Shown here piece after piece: positions 8,385 through 16,629 of a DNA stretch of 64,000 nt (position 1 is its first letter; each line of letters begins with the position of its first letter). Source of the DNA: Flavobacteriales bacterium. Lineage in GTDB: Bacteria; Bacteroidota; Bacteroidia; Flavobacteriales_F; PHOS-HE28. A program made the translations under genes and the position numbers. The stretch is taken from the NCBI GenBank assembly GCA_016712535.1, contig JADJQW010000002.1, positions 868,001 through 932,000 of the forward strand. The letters run 5' to 3'. The notes below the pieces were generated by a model. The model ran no database searches. It was given only the letters and a program-made list of their open reading frames with translations, and was not told where the DNA came from.

Positions 8385-9623
8385 ATGCGCATCGCTGCAC
8401 TTCTCCCCGCCGCCATCATGAGCTCGGCGATCCTCGCCCAAACCACCGTCACCACTGCTCCGCAGAACGCGCAGCAGGTCTATTACAGCCTCAGCGACGG
8501 CGTGGTCGCCAGCACGGCCCTCGCCGATTGGGACCTCGCCTTCGAGCTCACCGGCATCACCGGCAGCATCCTGCTGAACACCGCCAAAGGGCACAAGCTG
8601 TACAAGGCGCCCTACACGCTCGCGCAATGGGGCAGCATAGACACCACCGGCCTCAATGCTTCCTGGCCCCAACAGCACAACAGCGAGTCCGATTGGAGCA
8701 GCGGCGCGTTCAATCAGGGCCTCACCACGAATCCCTTCGACCTCGGCTGGGGCATCTACAACTTCGTCACGCACAACATCACCGGCGATAGCTGCTTCGT
8801 GCTGAAGCTGAGCACCGGCTATTGGAAGAAGCTGCGCATCGATGGATTCACGGCCGCCACCAATAGCTTCTCCTTCACGTGGGCCGACCTCGATGGCGCG
8901 AACGAGCAGAGCGGCAGCCTGGTGCGCTCCGCCTATCCCGGCAAGAACTTCGGCTACTACAGCCTCGTCACCAACGCTGCCCTCGACCTCGAGCCCCTCG
9001 CTGCCGACTGGGACCTGCTCTTCACCAAATACATGGGCTTTGTAACCCAGCCCTTCCCGGCATACTATCCGGTGGCGGGCGTGCTGCAGAACAGGATGGT
9101 CGAAGCTGTCCAGATCGACGGCGTGCCCACGGCCGATGCAACTTATTGGGGCGAGACCTTCGATGCCGATATCGATGTGCTCGGCTTTGATTGGAAGAAC
9201 TTCAACCAAGCCACCTTCCAATGGGAGTACGCGCAGGACCGCACCTACTTCGTGAAGGACCGCAGCGGCTCCATCTGGAAGATCGTCTTCGTGAGCTACG
9301 GCGGAAGCGCCAATGGCAATTTCGTTTTCAATCAGGAGCTCGTCGGACAGGCGTCGGTGGATGAAGCCGGCCGCAGCAGCGCCCTGGCGATCGCTCCGAA
9401 CCCGGCGGTGAGCACGACGAACCTGATCATCGCTTCGGAGGCGCGCTCCGCGCAACTCAGCATCATCGACATGAACGGTCGCGTTGTCGGCCAACAGTCG
9501 CTCACCGGGTTGAGCGGCCTTGTTCAGCGGCCCATCGACGTGAGCGCATTGCCCGCAGGCCTTTATCTCATCCGCGTGCAGGGCGATGGCATCGATGCCA
9601 CCATGCGCTTGGTGAAGGAGTGA
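8385..9623 (+). CDS. HmuY-like heme-binding-type protein with T9SS type A sorting domain
   Basis: 412 residues. The start at 8385 opens a signal peptide (MRIAALLPAAIMSSAILAQ); the longer frame adds a charged non-signal prefix. Residues ~25-335 align by eye with the lipoprotein at 13139: both share a [S/R]xWDLAFE block, a W-A-D/N-L-D-G block, a second WDL-C/L-FT block, a DVLGFDWK / AIGYDWK block and a terminal FVKD-x-x-G-x-x-[WY]K segment, the HmuY family pattern. The last ~75 residues form a type A T9SS sorting domain (APNPAVS ... LPAGLYLIRVQG). It is therefore predicted to be secreted or surface-attached and to capture heme for the receptor encoded downstream. Heme binding is inferred from family and context. 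Confidence 0.75.
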   Translation: MRIAALLPAAIMSSAILAQTTVTTAPQNAQQVYYSLSDGVVASTALADWDLAFELTGITGSILLNTAKGHKLYKAPYTLAQWGSIDTTGLNASWPQQHNSESDWSSGAFNQGLTTNPFDLGWGIYNFVTHNITGDSCFVLKLSTGYWKKLRIDGFTAATNSFSFTWADLDGANEQSGSLVRSAYPGKNFGYYSLVTNAALDLEPLAADWDLLFTKYMGFVTQPFPAYYPVAGVLQNRMVEAVQIDGVPTADATYWGETFDADIDVLGFDWKNFNQATFQWEYAQDRTYFVKDRSGSIWKIVFVSYGGSANGNFVFNQELVGQASVDEAGRSSALAIAPNPAVSTTNLIIASEARSAQLSIIDMNGRVVGQQSLTGLSGLVQRPIDVSALPAGLYLIRVQGDGIDATMRLVKE

Positions 9624-9665
9624 TTCACTTAGTGGGTTGGGCCGGACGCACGGCCATCGCTCACC

Positions 9666-9680
9666 AGTTGAGGGTTGGAG
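9666..9680 (+). repeat. Dispersed intergenic motif, copy 1 (AGTTGAGGGTTGGAG)
   Basis: Differs at two positions from the 15-mer GGTTGAGGGTTGAAG found at 20778-20792 and, inverted, at 46897-46911. All three copies are intergenic. Confidence 0.5.
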
Positions 9681-9712
9681 GTTGATGGAACCTTCATTCG
9701 TCAACCCGACTT

Positions 9713-9732
9713 AATACCACGATTGCGGTATT
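9713..9732. promoter_or_regulatory. Inverted repeat upstream of hmuS-like gene (operator candidate)
   Basis: AATACC (9713-9718) and GGTATT (9727-9732) form perfect 6-bp arms around ACGATTGC, with one further internal C-G pair. It ends 34 nt before the ATG at 9767, where an iron or heme regulator could act. No regulator is identified, so this is a positional inference. Confidence 0.3.
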
Positions 9733-9766
9733 GCCGGTTCTTGCGTGGTGGGGCTGCTTTGCGGCC

Positions 9767-10828
9767 ATGATCACTGAAACGACTACCGACCTGAAAGAGC
9801 GCTGGGATGCGCTGCTCGCCAACGACCCCAAGCTCCGGATCCGCAATGCGGCCGCGGAGCTGGGCGTGAGCGAGGGGGAATTGCTCGTCACGCGCATCGA
9901 CGATGGCGTCACGCGGCTGAATCCAGAGTTCAAGGCGATCATGGCCGCTGTGCCTGCGCTGGGACGGGTGATGGCGCTCACGCGCAACAACGATGTGGTG
10001 CATGAGCGCAAGGGCGCTTACCTGAATCCGTCGCTGGAGCACGGGCCAGTGGGGCTCTTCGTCGGCGCCGACATCGACTTGCGCATCTTCTGGCACTCGT
10101 GGGCGCACGCGTTCGCCGTGGTCGAAAGCGGTCGCGATGGCGCGCGCCACAGCCTTCAGTTCTTCAGCGCGGCCGGTGACGCCGTGCACAAGATCTACTT
10201 GGTTCCTGAGAGTGATGCCGGTGAATACCATGATCTGGTGTCGCGCTTCCGAGCCGAGGACCAAACGCCCTCCATGATGGTGCGGCCCGCTGGGCCTGCG
10301 CGCTCGGAGCGCCCAGACGCTGAGATTGCTGCGGCCGGACTGCGTGAAGGATGGCTCAACCTGAAGGACACGCACGATTTCCATCTGCTGCTGCGGCAGC
10401 ACGGGGTCTCGCGCACCCAGGCACTTCGCCTGGCTCCCGAGGGGGATTACGCTGTCCCGGTGCAGCCCGGTGCATTCCGCGCGGTGACAACGGCGGCAGC
10501 AGCAGAGCAATGCCCCATCATGGTCTTCGTGGGCAATCCGGGCGTGCTGCAGATCCACACCGGCACGGTGAGCAAGCTGTTGGACATCCCTGGGTGGTTC
10601 AATGTGGTGGATCCTGATTTCAACCTGCATGTGCGCGAAGCGGCCATTACACAAGCCTGGGTGGTGCGCAAGCCCAGCGCCGACGGCATGATCACGGCCC
10701 TGGAGTGCTACGATGCGGAGGACGAGCAGCTCGTGCAGCTCTTCGGCAAGCGCAAGCCGGGCATCCCGGAGCTGGAGCACTGGCGCGCGATCATTGCCAA
10801 GGCCGAGGCTGAACTGCGCCTGGCCTGA
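9767..10828 (+). CDS. hmuS: HmuS/HemS-family heme-handling (hemin-degrading) factor
   Basis: 353 residues, cytoplasmic (no signal). HemS/HmuS/ChuS proteins bind heme delivered through the outer membrane and traffic or degrade it. The fold is an internal duplication. The first half carries RVMALTRNNDVVHERKGAY and GLFVGADIDLRIFW. The second half carries IMVFVGNPGVLQIHTGTV, WFNVVDPDFNLHVREAAI, AWVVRKPSADGMITALE and FGKRKPGIPELEHWR, which are close to family consensus. The start at 9767 is preferred to 9731 because homologs begin with a short charged helix (DLKERWDAL). It is followed 49 nt later by the TonB-dependent receptor. No ABC heme permease is encoded in the window. Confidence 0.88.
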   Translation: MITETTTDLKERWDALLANDPKLRIRNAAAELGVSEGELLVTRIDDGVTRLNPEFKAIMAAVPALGRVMALTRNNDVVHERKGAYLNPSLEHGPVGLFVGADIDLRIFWHSWAHAFAVVESGRDGARHSLQFFSAAGDAVHKIYLVPESDAGEYHDLVSRFRAEDQTPSMMVRPAGPARSERPDAEIAAAGLREGWLNLKDTHDFHLLLRQHGVSRTQALRLAPEGDYAVPVQPGAFRAVTTAAAAEQCPIMVFVGNPGVLQIHTGTVSKLLDIPGWFNVVDPDFNLHVREAAITQAWVVRKPSADGMITALECYDAEDEQLVQLFGKRKPGIPELEHWRAIIAKAEAELRLA

Positions 10829-10877
10829 CGCTGGCGTGACAGGCGCGATCGGGATTGCCGGGATCTTCGCGCAGCGA

Positions 10878-13142
10878 ATGAACCTGGCTCCGCGGCTCTT
10901 GATCCTGATGGTTTGCTCCGCTTGGAGCACCATCACCAGCGCCCAGCTAAACGTGCGTGTCGTTGAGGCCGATTGCACAACCCCGGTACCCTACGCGCAT
11001 ATCCAGTACCGCGTGCTGAAGGAGGCCATGACGAAGCTCGTGGTGAGCGGCGCCGAAGGCCGATGCTCCATTCCCGTGAGCGCGGAGCAGCTCAGCAGTG
11101 GCGTGGCCATGTCGGTGTCCTTCGTCGGCTATGCCACATTGCACGATACGCTGCGGTCGTCAGCGCCTGTCGTATTCACCCTGAAGCGTGATGCAGCGGC
11201 GCTTCGCGAATTCGTGGTCACCGGACAGTATGCGCCAGGCACCGTGGAAGGAGCGGTCCAGAAGCTGCGCGTGATCGATGGCCAGCGCATCCAGCGCATG
11301 GCCGCGCAGAACCTCGGTGACGCACTGAGGGATCAATTGAACTTGCGGCTGGCCCAGGACAATATGCTCGGCTCATCGGTGAGCATGCAGGGCCTGGGCG
11401 GCGAGAACGTGAAGGTGCTGATCGACGGCGTGCCCGTTACCGGAAGGCAGAACGGCAACGTGGACCTTTCGCAGATCGACCTCACGGGCATCGACCGCAT
11501 CGAGCTGGTCGAAGGCCCGCTCAGCGTGAATTACGGCACCAACGCGCTCGCGGGCACGATCAACCTGATCACGAAGAAGAGCGGGCAGGCGCCCTCAACA
11601 GCGCGCGCCTCCGTTTACACCGAGCACATCGGCAGGCTGAATGCCACCGTTGGTGTCACGCGGCGATGGGGCAGGAGCGAGGCCGTTGTCTCTGGAGGGC
11701 GTAACCTCTTCCTTGGCTGGGATCCGCGGCAGAGCGGATTGCCGGCGCTGCGCGCGCAAGTGGCCGACACGAATCGGTTCCAGCAATGGAAGCCGCGCGA
11801 GCAGTTCTTCGCCCGTGCCAACTACCGATGGACCGGCGATCGCTGGGGCTTCGGCTGGAAGGGCGAGGGACTTCACGACCGCATCATCGATCGGGGCCGT
11901 CCGCGCGCGCCGTACAACGAGAGCGCCCTCGATGCCGCGTACCTCACCACCCGCCTGGACAATGCCCTCTTCGCCGAAGGCCGGTTCACGAAGGGACGCA
12001 GGCTGAATGCCCTCGCTGCCCATAACCGCTATTCGCGCACGCGCAACACCTGGTTGCGCGACCTCACCACGCTCGGCGAGGAATTGAGCCAGGCCGATGG
12101 CGCGCAGGACACCACGCGCTTCACCCTCACCAACGTGCGCGCCTCCTTCAGCTCGGCCCCGGACAGTGCACGGATGCATTACGAGCTCGGCATTGACCTC
12201 AACCGCGAGACCGGCTCCGGCGACCGCATCAACGGTGAGCGCACCATCGGCGACTACGCGGGATTCGCCAGTGCGGAATGGCGCCCGACCGATGCGATCA
12301 CATTGCGTCCGGGCGTTCGCTACGCGCACAACACGCTTTACTCCGCTCCGCTGATCCCCTCCCTGAATGCGCGTTGGCGCCTTGGGGAGCGGTTCAACCT
12401 GCGCGCTTCCTACGCCGAAGGGTTCCGGGCACCGTCGCTCAAGGAACTGCACCTCTACTTCGTGGATGTGAACCACGACATCACCGGCAATCCTGACCTG
12501 AGCGCGGAGCGCTCGCGCAGCGCTTCCGCAGGTTTGAGCTATCGCCGCGTCAAAGACCGCGTGGTGTACACGAGCGAGCTCAATGGCTTCTTCAATTCCG
12601 TGCGCGACCTGATCACGATCGCGCAGCGGGAGGGCTCCAGCTTCACGTATGCCAACATCGGTCGTTTGCGCACGGCTGGCGCAAGCATGGGCGCGGGCTG
12701 GGACAACGGACATTGGATGGTCAGTGTGGGAGCGGCCATCACCTTGCGCGCCGATGATCTGGAGGGCGGGGGCCTCGGTGAATGGATGAGCACGCCGGAA
12801 TTGCGCGGGTCCATCACACGGCAATGGATGCGGCATGGCTGGAGCGCTTCGCTGTTCTGGAAGCACCAGGGCGAGCAGCCGGGCTACAGCGTTGGCCTCG
12901 ATGGCAGCGTGCAGCGCGGCAGCATCGAAGCCTTCCAATTGGCCGATGCCACCATCACCAAGCAGCTCTGGGCGAAGCGCCTCACGCTCTCTGCGGGCTG
13001 CAAGGACCTCTTCGATGTGCGCAACCTCAACGCCACGCTCACCAGCGGGGTGCATGATGCCGGAACAGGCAGCGTGCCGATGACCACCGGCCGGACCTTC
13101 TTCTTGCGGGTGGAGCTGGAATTGAAACGCAAACAGGCATGA
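10878..13142 (+). CDS. TonB-dependent receptor, probable heme transporter (HmuR-like)
   Basis: 754 residues. The start at 10878 begins a signal peptide (MNLAPRLLILMVCSAWSTITSAQ). Residues ~25-105 are a carboxypeptidase-regulatory-like N-terminal extension common in Bacteroidota receptors. The plug domain follows (LRVIDGQRIQRM, NVKVLIDGVPV, IDRIELVEGPLSVNYGTNALAG, INLITKK). The beta-barrel occupies the rest and ends with an outer-membrane-type aromatic strand (TFFLRVELEL before a short KRKQA tail). Its stop overlaps the next gene by 4 nt (ATGA). The substrate is inferred as heme from the HmuS and HmuY neighbours; the sequence alone would also allow other siderophore-like ligands. Confidence 0.85.
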   Translation: MNLAPRLLILMVCSAWSTITSAQLNVRVVEADCTTPVPYAHIQYRVLKEAMTKLVVSGAEGRCSIPVSAEQLSSGVAMSVSFVGYATLHDTLRSSAPVVFTLKRDAAALREFVVTGQYAPGTVEGAVQKLRVIDGQRIQRMAAQNLGDALRDQLNLRLAQDNMLGSSVSMQGLGGENVKVLIDGVPVTGRQNGNVDLSQIDLTGIDRIELVEGPLSVNYGTNALAGTINLITKKSGQAPSTARASVYTEHIGRLNATVGVTRRWGRSEAVVSGGRNLFLGWDPRQSGLPALRAQVADTNRFQQWKPREQFFARANYRWTGDRWGFGWKGEGLHDRIIDRGRPRAPYNESALDAAYLTTRLDNALFAEGRFTKGRRLNALAAHNRYSRTRNTWLRDLTTLGEELSQADGAQDTTRFTLTNVRASFSSAPDSARMHYELGIDLNRETGSGDRINGERTIGDYAGFASAEWRPTDAITLRPGVRYAHNTLYSAPLIPSLNARWRLGERFNLRASYAEGFRAPSLKELHLYFVDVNHDITGNPDLSAERSRSASAGLSYRRVKDRVVYTSELNGFFNSVRDLITIAQREGSSFTYANIGRLRTAGASMGAGWDNGHWMVSVGAAITLRADDLEGGGLGEWMSTPELRGSITRQWMRHGWSASLFWKHQGEQPGYSVGLDGSVQRGSIEAFQLADATITKQLWAKRLTLSAGCKDLFDVRNLNATLTSGVHDAGTGSVPMTTGRTFFLRVELELKRKQA

Positions 13143-14098
13143 AATCCCTCACCTTCGCGCTAGCTGCAGCGCTCCTGAGCTCGTGCTTGAAGGAGGAGCT
13201 GCCGGCTCCGCGTGCGCCTCGCGGCGATGCGCGCAGCACGCAACTCTGCATGGGCGCTGGTTATGCCAACCAGCTCTGGTTCGACTTGGGCAGCGGCACT
13301 GTGGTGAGCGAGAACCCGCGCAGCGATTGGGACCTCGCTTTCGAGAGCGCTCCCGACGGCTGGCGCGTGCTGCTCAATGGCGCGCGCTTGATGACCGTTT
13401 GGCCGCTCGGCCCGGTTGACATCACGGCACCGCACGATACAACTGGCCTGAGCGCCATCCGCCGCGTCGATGCGGCGAGCCTGCAACCCGATAGCCTGGC
13501 CTTCGGCGATTGGCGCGGCACCAATGGCGTGTTCATTGTGGACATGGGCGTGAGCGCGGATGGGGAGTTCCTGGGCTTGCGCAAGCTGAAGCTCTTGGGC
13601 GTTGGAGTGGACGCATTCCAATTGGAATGGGCGAACCTCGACGGAAGCGGGCTCACCGGCGCCACGGTGCCGAAGGACCCGCAGCGCGCGTTCACGTCCT
13701 GGAGCTTCACCACGGGCGTGCAGCCCATCGAGCCGCTCATCGGGACATGGGACCTCTGCTTCACGCAGTACACGCATCGCTTCGAGACCTATAGCCTCGA
13801 CTACCTCGTGAACGGGGTGCTTTCCGCTACCACTACGCGCATCGCCCGTGCCACAGGGCGAGACTTCGCATCCATAACCGTGGCCGATACGCTCACCTTC
13901 CCGCTTCGCGCGGAGCGCAATGCCATCGGCTACGATTGGAAGGTGTATTCCTTTGAGACCAGTTCCTACAGCATCGTTCCGGACCTCGCCTTCATCGTGA
14001 AGGATGCGGACGGTTACTTGTACAAGCTGCGCTTCATCGAATTCTACGGGCCGCAGGGACAGACCGGCTGCCCGCTCTTCGAGACGGTGCTGTTGTGA
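13139..14098 (+). CDS. hmuY: HmuY-family heme-binding lipoprotein
   Basis: 319 residues. The N-terminus MKSLTFALAAALLSSCLKEE is a lipoprotein signal with lipobox L-S-S-C, so the protein is expected on the outer membrane. The body matches the HmuY family: LWFDLGSGTVV, a SDWDLAFES block, EWANLDG, a GTWDLCFTQY block, IGYDWKVYSF and FIVKDADGYLYKLRF. HmuY proteins take heme from host or environmental hemoproteins and hand it to the TonB receptor. Translation is coupled to the receptor through ATGA. It is a paralog of the T9SS-exported protein at 8385 but has no sorting domain. The stop is 5 nt from the convergent adenine deaminase stop. Confidence 0.82.
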   Translation: MKSLTFALAAALLSSCLKEELPAPRAPRGDARSTQLCMGAGYANQLWFDLGSGTVVSENPRSDWDLAFESAPDGWRVLLNGARLMTVWPLGPVDITAPHDTTGLSAIRRVDAASLQPDSLAFGDWRGTNGVFIVDMGVSADGEFLGLRKLKLLGVGVDAFQLEWANLDGSGLTGATVPKDPQRAFTSWSFTTGVQPIEPLIGTWDLCFTQYTHRFETYSLDYLVNGVLSATTTRIARATGRDFASITVADTLTFPLRAERNAIGYDWKVYSFETSSYSIVPDLAFIVKDADGYLYKLRFIEFYGPQGQTGCPLFETVLL

Positions 14099-14103
14099 CC
14101 GGC

Positions 14104-15723
14104 TCAGGCGATCAGCCTGAACGCATCACCATCGAAGAGCCCTTTATCGCTGAGCTTGAGGTGCGGGATCACGAGCAGCGCCATGAAAGAGAGCGTCATG
14201 TATGGCGCGGCCAGCGTGGAGCCGAGGGCTTTGGCCTCGCGGTCCATGGCTGAGTAGGCATCGGCCACGGTCCAGGCATCGGCATCGCTCATGATGCCGG
14301 CGACAGGCAAGGGCAGCACGCGATGGTGACCTCCATCGGCGAGGCTGATGCCGCCCTTGTGCTCGATCACGAGGTTGATGGCGTCGCAGAGGTCCTTATC
14401 GTTCGCGCCGATGGCCACGATGTTGTGGCTGTCGTGCGCCACGCTGCCGGCTATGGCACCGCGCTGCAATCCGGTGCCCGTGATCCATGCCACGGCGGGT
14501 TGGGTGTCAGCGTAGCGATTCACTACGGCGATCTTCAGGATGTCCTTCGCGGGGTCTGGCAGGCAAACGCCGCCGCGAACAGTGGGTGGCATCCACCTCT
14601 TCCGCGTGATCAATTGTCCGTCGAGGGCTTCGATGCACAAGAGGTCTTCGCCTTGTGCGGCCACGGCGAAGTCGGCAATGTGCTTTGGTGCGCAGTTGAA
14701 GTTGTTCGGCGCATCGACTGGTACGCGGTCGATGAAGCTTCGTCCTGCCTCAGCGACGAGTTGGCCTCGGATGAAGGTCTTCTTCACCCGGAACTCCTTC
14801 AGGTCATCCACCACGATGAAGTCAGCCGGATCGCCAACGCGCAATCGACCGACTGGCAAGGCGTAGTGCCCAATGGGATTGATGCAAGCCGCGCGCAGGA
14901 CTTTGAATACGTCAATCCCACGCGATACCGCTCGCGCGCAAAGCCCGTTGATGTGGCTTTCCACGAGGCCATCGGGGTGCTTATCGTCGCTGCACAGCAT
15001 CATGCAGTGGCTCCAATCGTGCAGCAGGTCGATGAGGGCCTCGAAGTTCTTGGCAGCGCTGCCTTCGCGCACCTGCACGATCATGCCCTGCTCCAATTTG
15101 AATCGTGCCTCCTCGGTTGTGAAGCACTCGTGGTCGGTGGTGATGCCGGCCGCGATGTAGCGCGTGGCCATGTCGCCGTGCAAGCCGGGCGCGTGCCCAT
15201 CGATGGGCTTGCCGAGGCGCTTGGCGTGATCCAGCTTCCGCATCATCTCCGCTTCGCCGTTGAGCACGCTAGGGAAGTCCATCACCTCGCTGAGGTAGCG
15301 CACTTCCGATCGGGCGAGCAACCGCCCCACGCCATCGGCATCGATGCGGGCGCCTGCCGTCTCGAAGACGGTTGCCGGCACGCAGCTGGGAGCGCCGAAG
15401 AAGAAGTGGAAGGGCACGCGCTGACCGTTGGAGATCATGAATTCCACGCCTTGTTCGCCGAGGACGTTGGCGATCTCATGCGGGTCGCTGATGGTGGCCA
15501 CGGTGCCATGCAGCACGGCAAGGCGGGCGAATTCGCTGGGCACGAGCATCGAGCTCTCCACGTGCACATGCGCATCGATGAAGCCGGGCAAGATGAACCC
15601 TTCACCGGGGCCTTCCGCTTCCTCGATCCCCGCGATGCGGCCTTCGTTTACCGTTATGCGCGCCGTGGCGATGCGGCCCTCCTCAATGCGGACGAGCTGG
15701 CCGATGAGGCTGAAATCCGCCAT
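14104..15723 (-). CDS. ade: Adenine deaminase
   Basis: 539 residues, the usual size for bacterial Ade of the amidohydrolase superfamily. It converts adenine to hypoxanthine plus ammonia in purine salvage. Key motifs are the metal-binding PGFIDAHVHVESSML near residue 45-60, DPHEIANV (~82), GHAPGLHG (~178), TDHECFT (~197), CSDDKHPDG (~245) and, C-terminal, VAHDSHNIVAIG, all family signatures. It begins 5 nt after the DUF2167 gene stop on the same strand, so it is probably co-transcribed with it. Confidence 0.95.
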   Translation of the reverse strand: MADFSLIGQLVRIEEGRIATARITVNEGRIAGIEEAEGPGEGFILPGFIDAHVHVESSMLVPSEFARLAVLHGTVATISDPHEIANVLGEQGVEFMISNGQRVPFHFFFGAPSCVPATVFETAGARIDADGVGRLLARSEVRYLSEVMDFPSVLNGEAEMMRKLDHAKRLGKPIDGHAPGLHGDMATRYIAAGITTDHECFTTEEARFKLEQGMIVQVREGSAAKNFEALIDLLHDWSHCMMLCSDDKHPDGLVESHINGLCARAVSRGIDVFKVLRAACINPIGHYALPVGRLRVGDPADFIVVDDLKEFRVKKTFIRGQLVAEAGRSFIDRVPVDAPNNFNCAPKHIADFAVAAQGEDLLCIEALDGQLITRKRWMPPTVRGGVCLPDPAKDILKIAVVNRYADTQPAVAWITGTGLQRGAIAGSVAHDSHNIVAIGANDKDLCDAINLVIEHKGGISLADGGHHRVLPLPVAGIMSDADAWTVADAYSAMDREAKALGSTLAAPYMTLSFMALLVIPHLKLSDKGLFDGDAFRLIA

Positions 15724-15728
15724 CGGCT

Positions 15729-16607
15729 TCAGCGCTTGCGCCCGAAGAAGTACCAGAGCGCGATGATCACGAGCAGCATTCCGACGAAGCCGCCGGCTGC
15801 GATGAGCACGAGCTTCATCAGCTTGCCTTTCACTTCCTGCTCCTTGCCATCGATCAGGCCCGCGAGGCCCTTGGACGATTCGCCATCGATGTCCGGGTCG
15901 TAGTCAGCGTGGCGGTACCCTTCGTTGAAGGCGGCCATGTCGAGCACGGCGGGCAGCTCATCCTGCACTTCATCGAGGTGGTCCATGGTGCTGATGGCGT
16001 TGATCACCAGCACGCCATAGCGCCCGAGAATGCGGATGTTGTAGTTGAGCACGTTGCGCTCGCTGTCGTCGCTCACCATTTCCTTGGCCCAGTGCAGGGC
16101 CTTGCGCTCGCGGTCGTAGTATGGCGGCGAGGCCCAGCCGATGAGCTGCAGCCCGCTGTAGCCTGCCGCACGGCGCTGCACATTGGACAGGCTGTCCTCG
16201 TGGATCATGTCGCGGAGCTTGGCTTCGTAGTCGATGCTGCCTGCATCGCGGTCATGCACGTATCCGTTCTCCTCGTAGTACACCACGTAGGCGGGGAGGT
16301 CATCGTAAACACCGGCCTCAGCTTGAAGCACTATGCCGAGCAGGTCATCCGCTATGGCCGGCGGGTTCTGCCAAACATCCACGAGCAGGTGGTGGGCTTG
16401 GTCGGCATTGAGGAACTTGTGCGTGGGCGGCACATCGATGGCGGCTGCGCCATGCGCGAGTTCGATCGTTCCGCCTTGCCAATCGAAGGCAGCGATGAGG
16501 GAATCGATGTCGAGCGGACCTCTATCATCGAGTGACGCGATGCTATCGCCCTGGGCGAATGAGCACGCAGAGGCGAAGATCCCCAAGGCCAGGAACGATG
16601 TGCGCAT
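15729..16607 (-). CDS. DUF2167 membrane-anchored protein
   Basis: 292 residues. A signal peptide (MRTSFLALGIFASACSFAQG) precedes a periplasmic domain with the DUF2167 pattern: GxAxIDVP (AAAIDVPPTHKFLNADQA), LLGIVL, VVYYEENGYVHD, GWASPPYYDRERKALHWAKE and LNYNIRILGRYGVLVINAIS. A single C-terminal transmembrane helix (~265-288) with a positive tail (FFGRKR) follows. The function of the family is unknown. It lies between dnaJ (22 nt upstream) and ade (5 nt downstream). Confidence 0.82.
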   Translation of the reverse strand: MRTSFLALGIFASACSFAQGDSIASLDDRGPLDIDSLIAAFDWQGGTIELAHGAAAIDVPPTHKFLNADQAHHLLVDVWQNPPAIADDLLGIVLQAEAGVYDDLPAYVVYYEENGYVHDRDAGSIDYEAKLRDMIHEDSLSNVQRRAAGYSGLQLIGWASPPYYDRERKALHWAKEMVSDDSERNVLNYNIRILGRYGVLVINAISTMDHLDEVQDELPAVLDMAAFNEGYRHADYDPDIDGESSKGLAGLIDGKEQEVKGKLMKLVLIAAGGFVGMLLVIIALWYFFGRKR

Positions 16608-16610
16608 GCG

Positions 16611-16619
16611 GCGAAGCTA
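16611..16619 (-). promoter_or_regulatory. Promoter -7 element TAGCTTCGC for the DUF2167-ade pair
   Basis: On the minus strand TAGCTTCGC ends 3 nt before the ATG (16607). A TTC triplet (16639-16641, minus) sits exactly 19 nt further upstream, inside the end of dnaJ. It predicts a leaderless transcript independent of grpE-dnaJ. Confidence 0.5.
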
Positions 16620-16629
16620 GCCGCCCCGC

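Noticed and set aside
15729..16607. Functional link of DUF2167 to DnaJ/GrpE because of adjacency
   Set aside because: It has its own promoter-like element and is periplasmic, so the neighbourhood says little.
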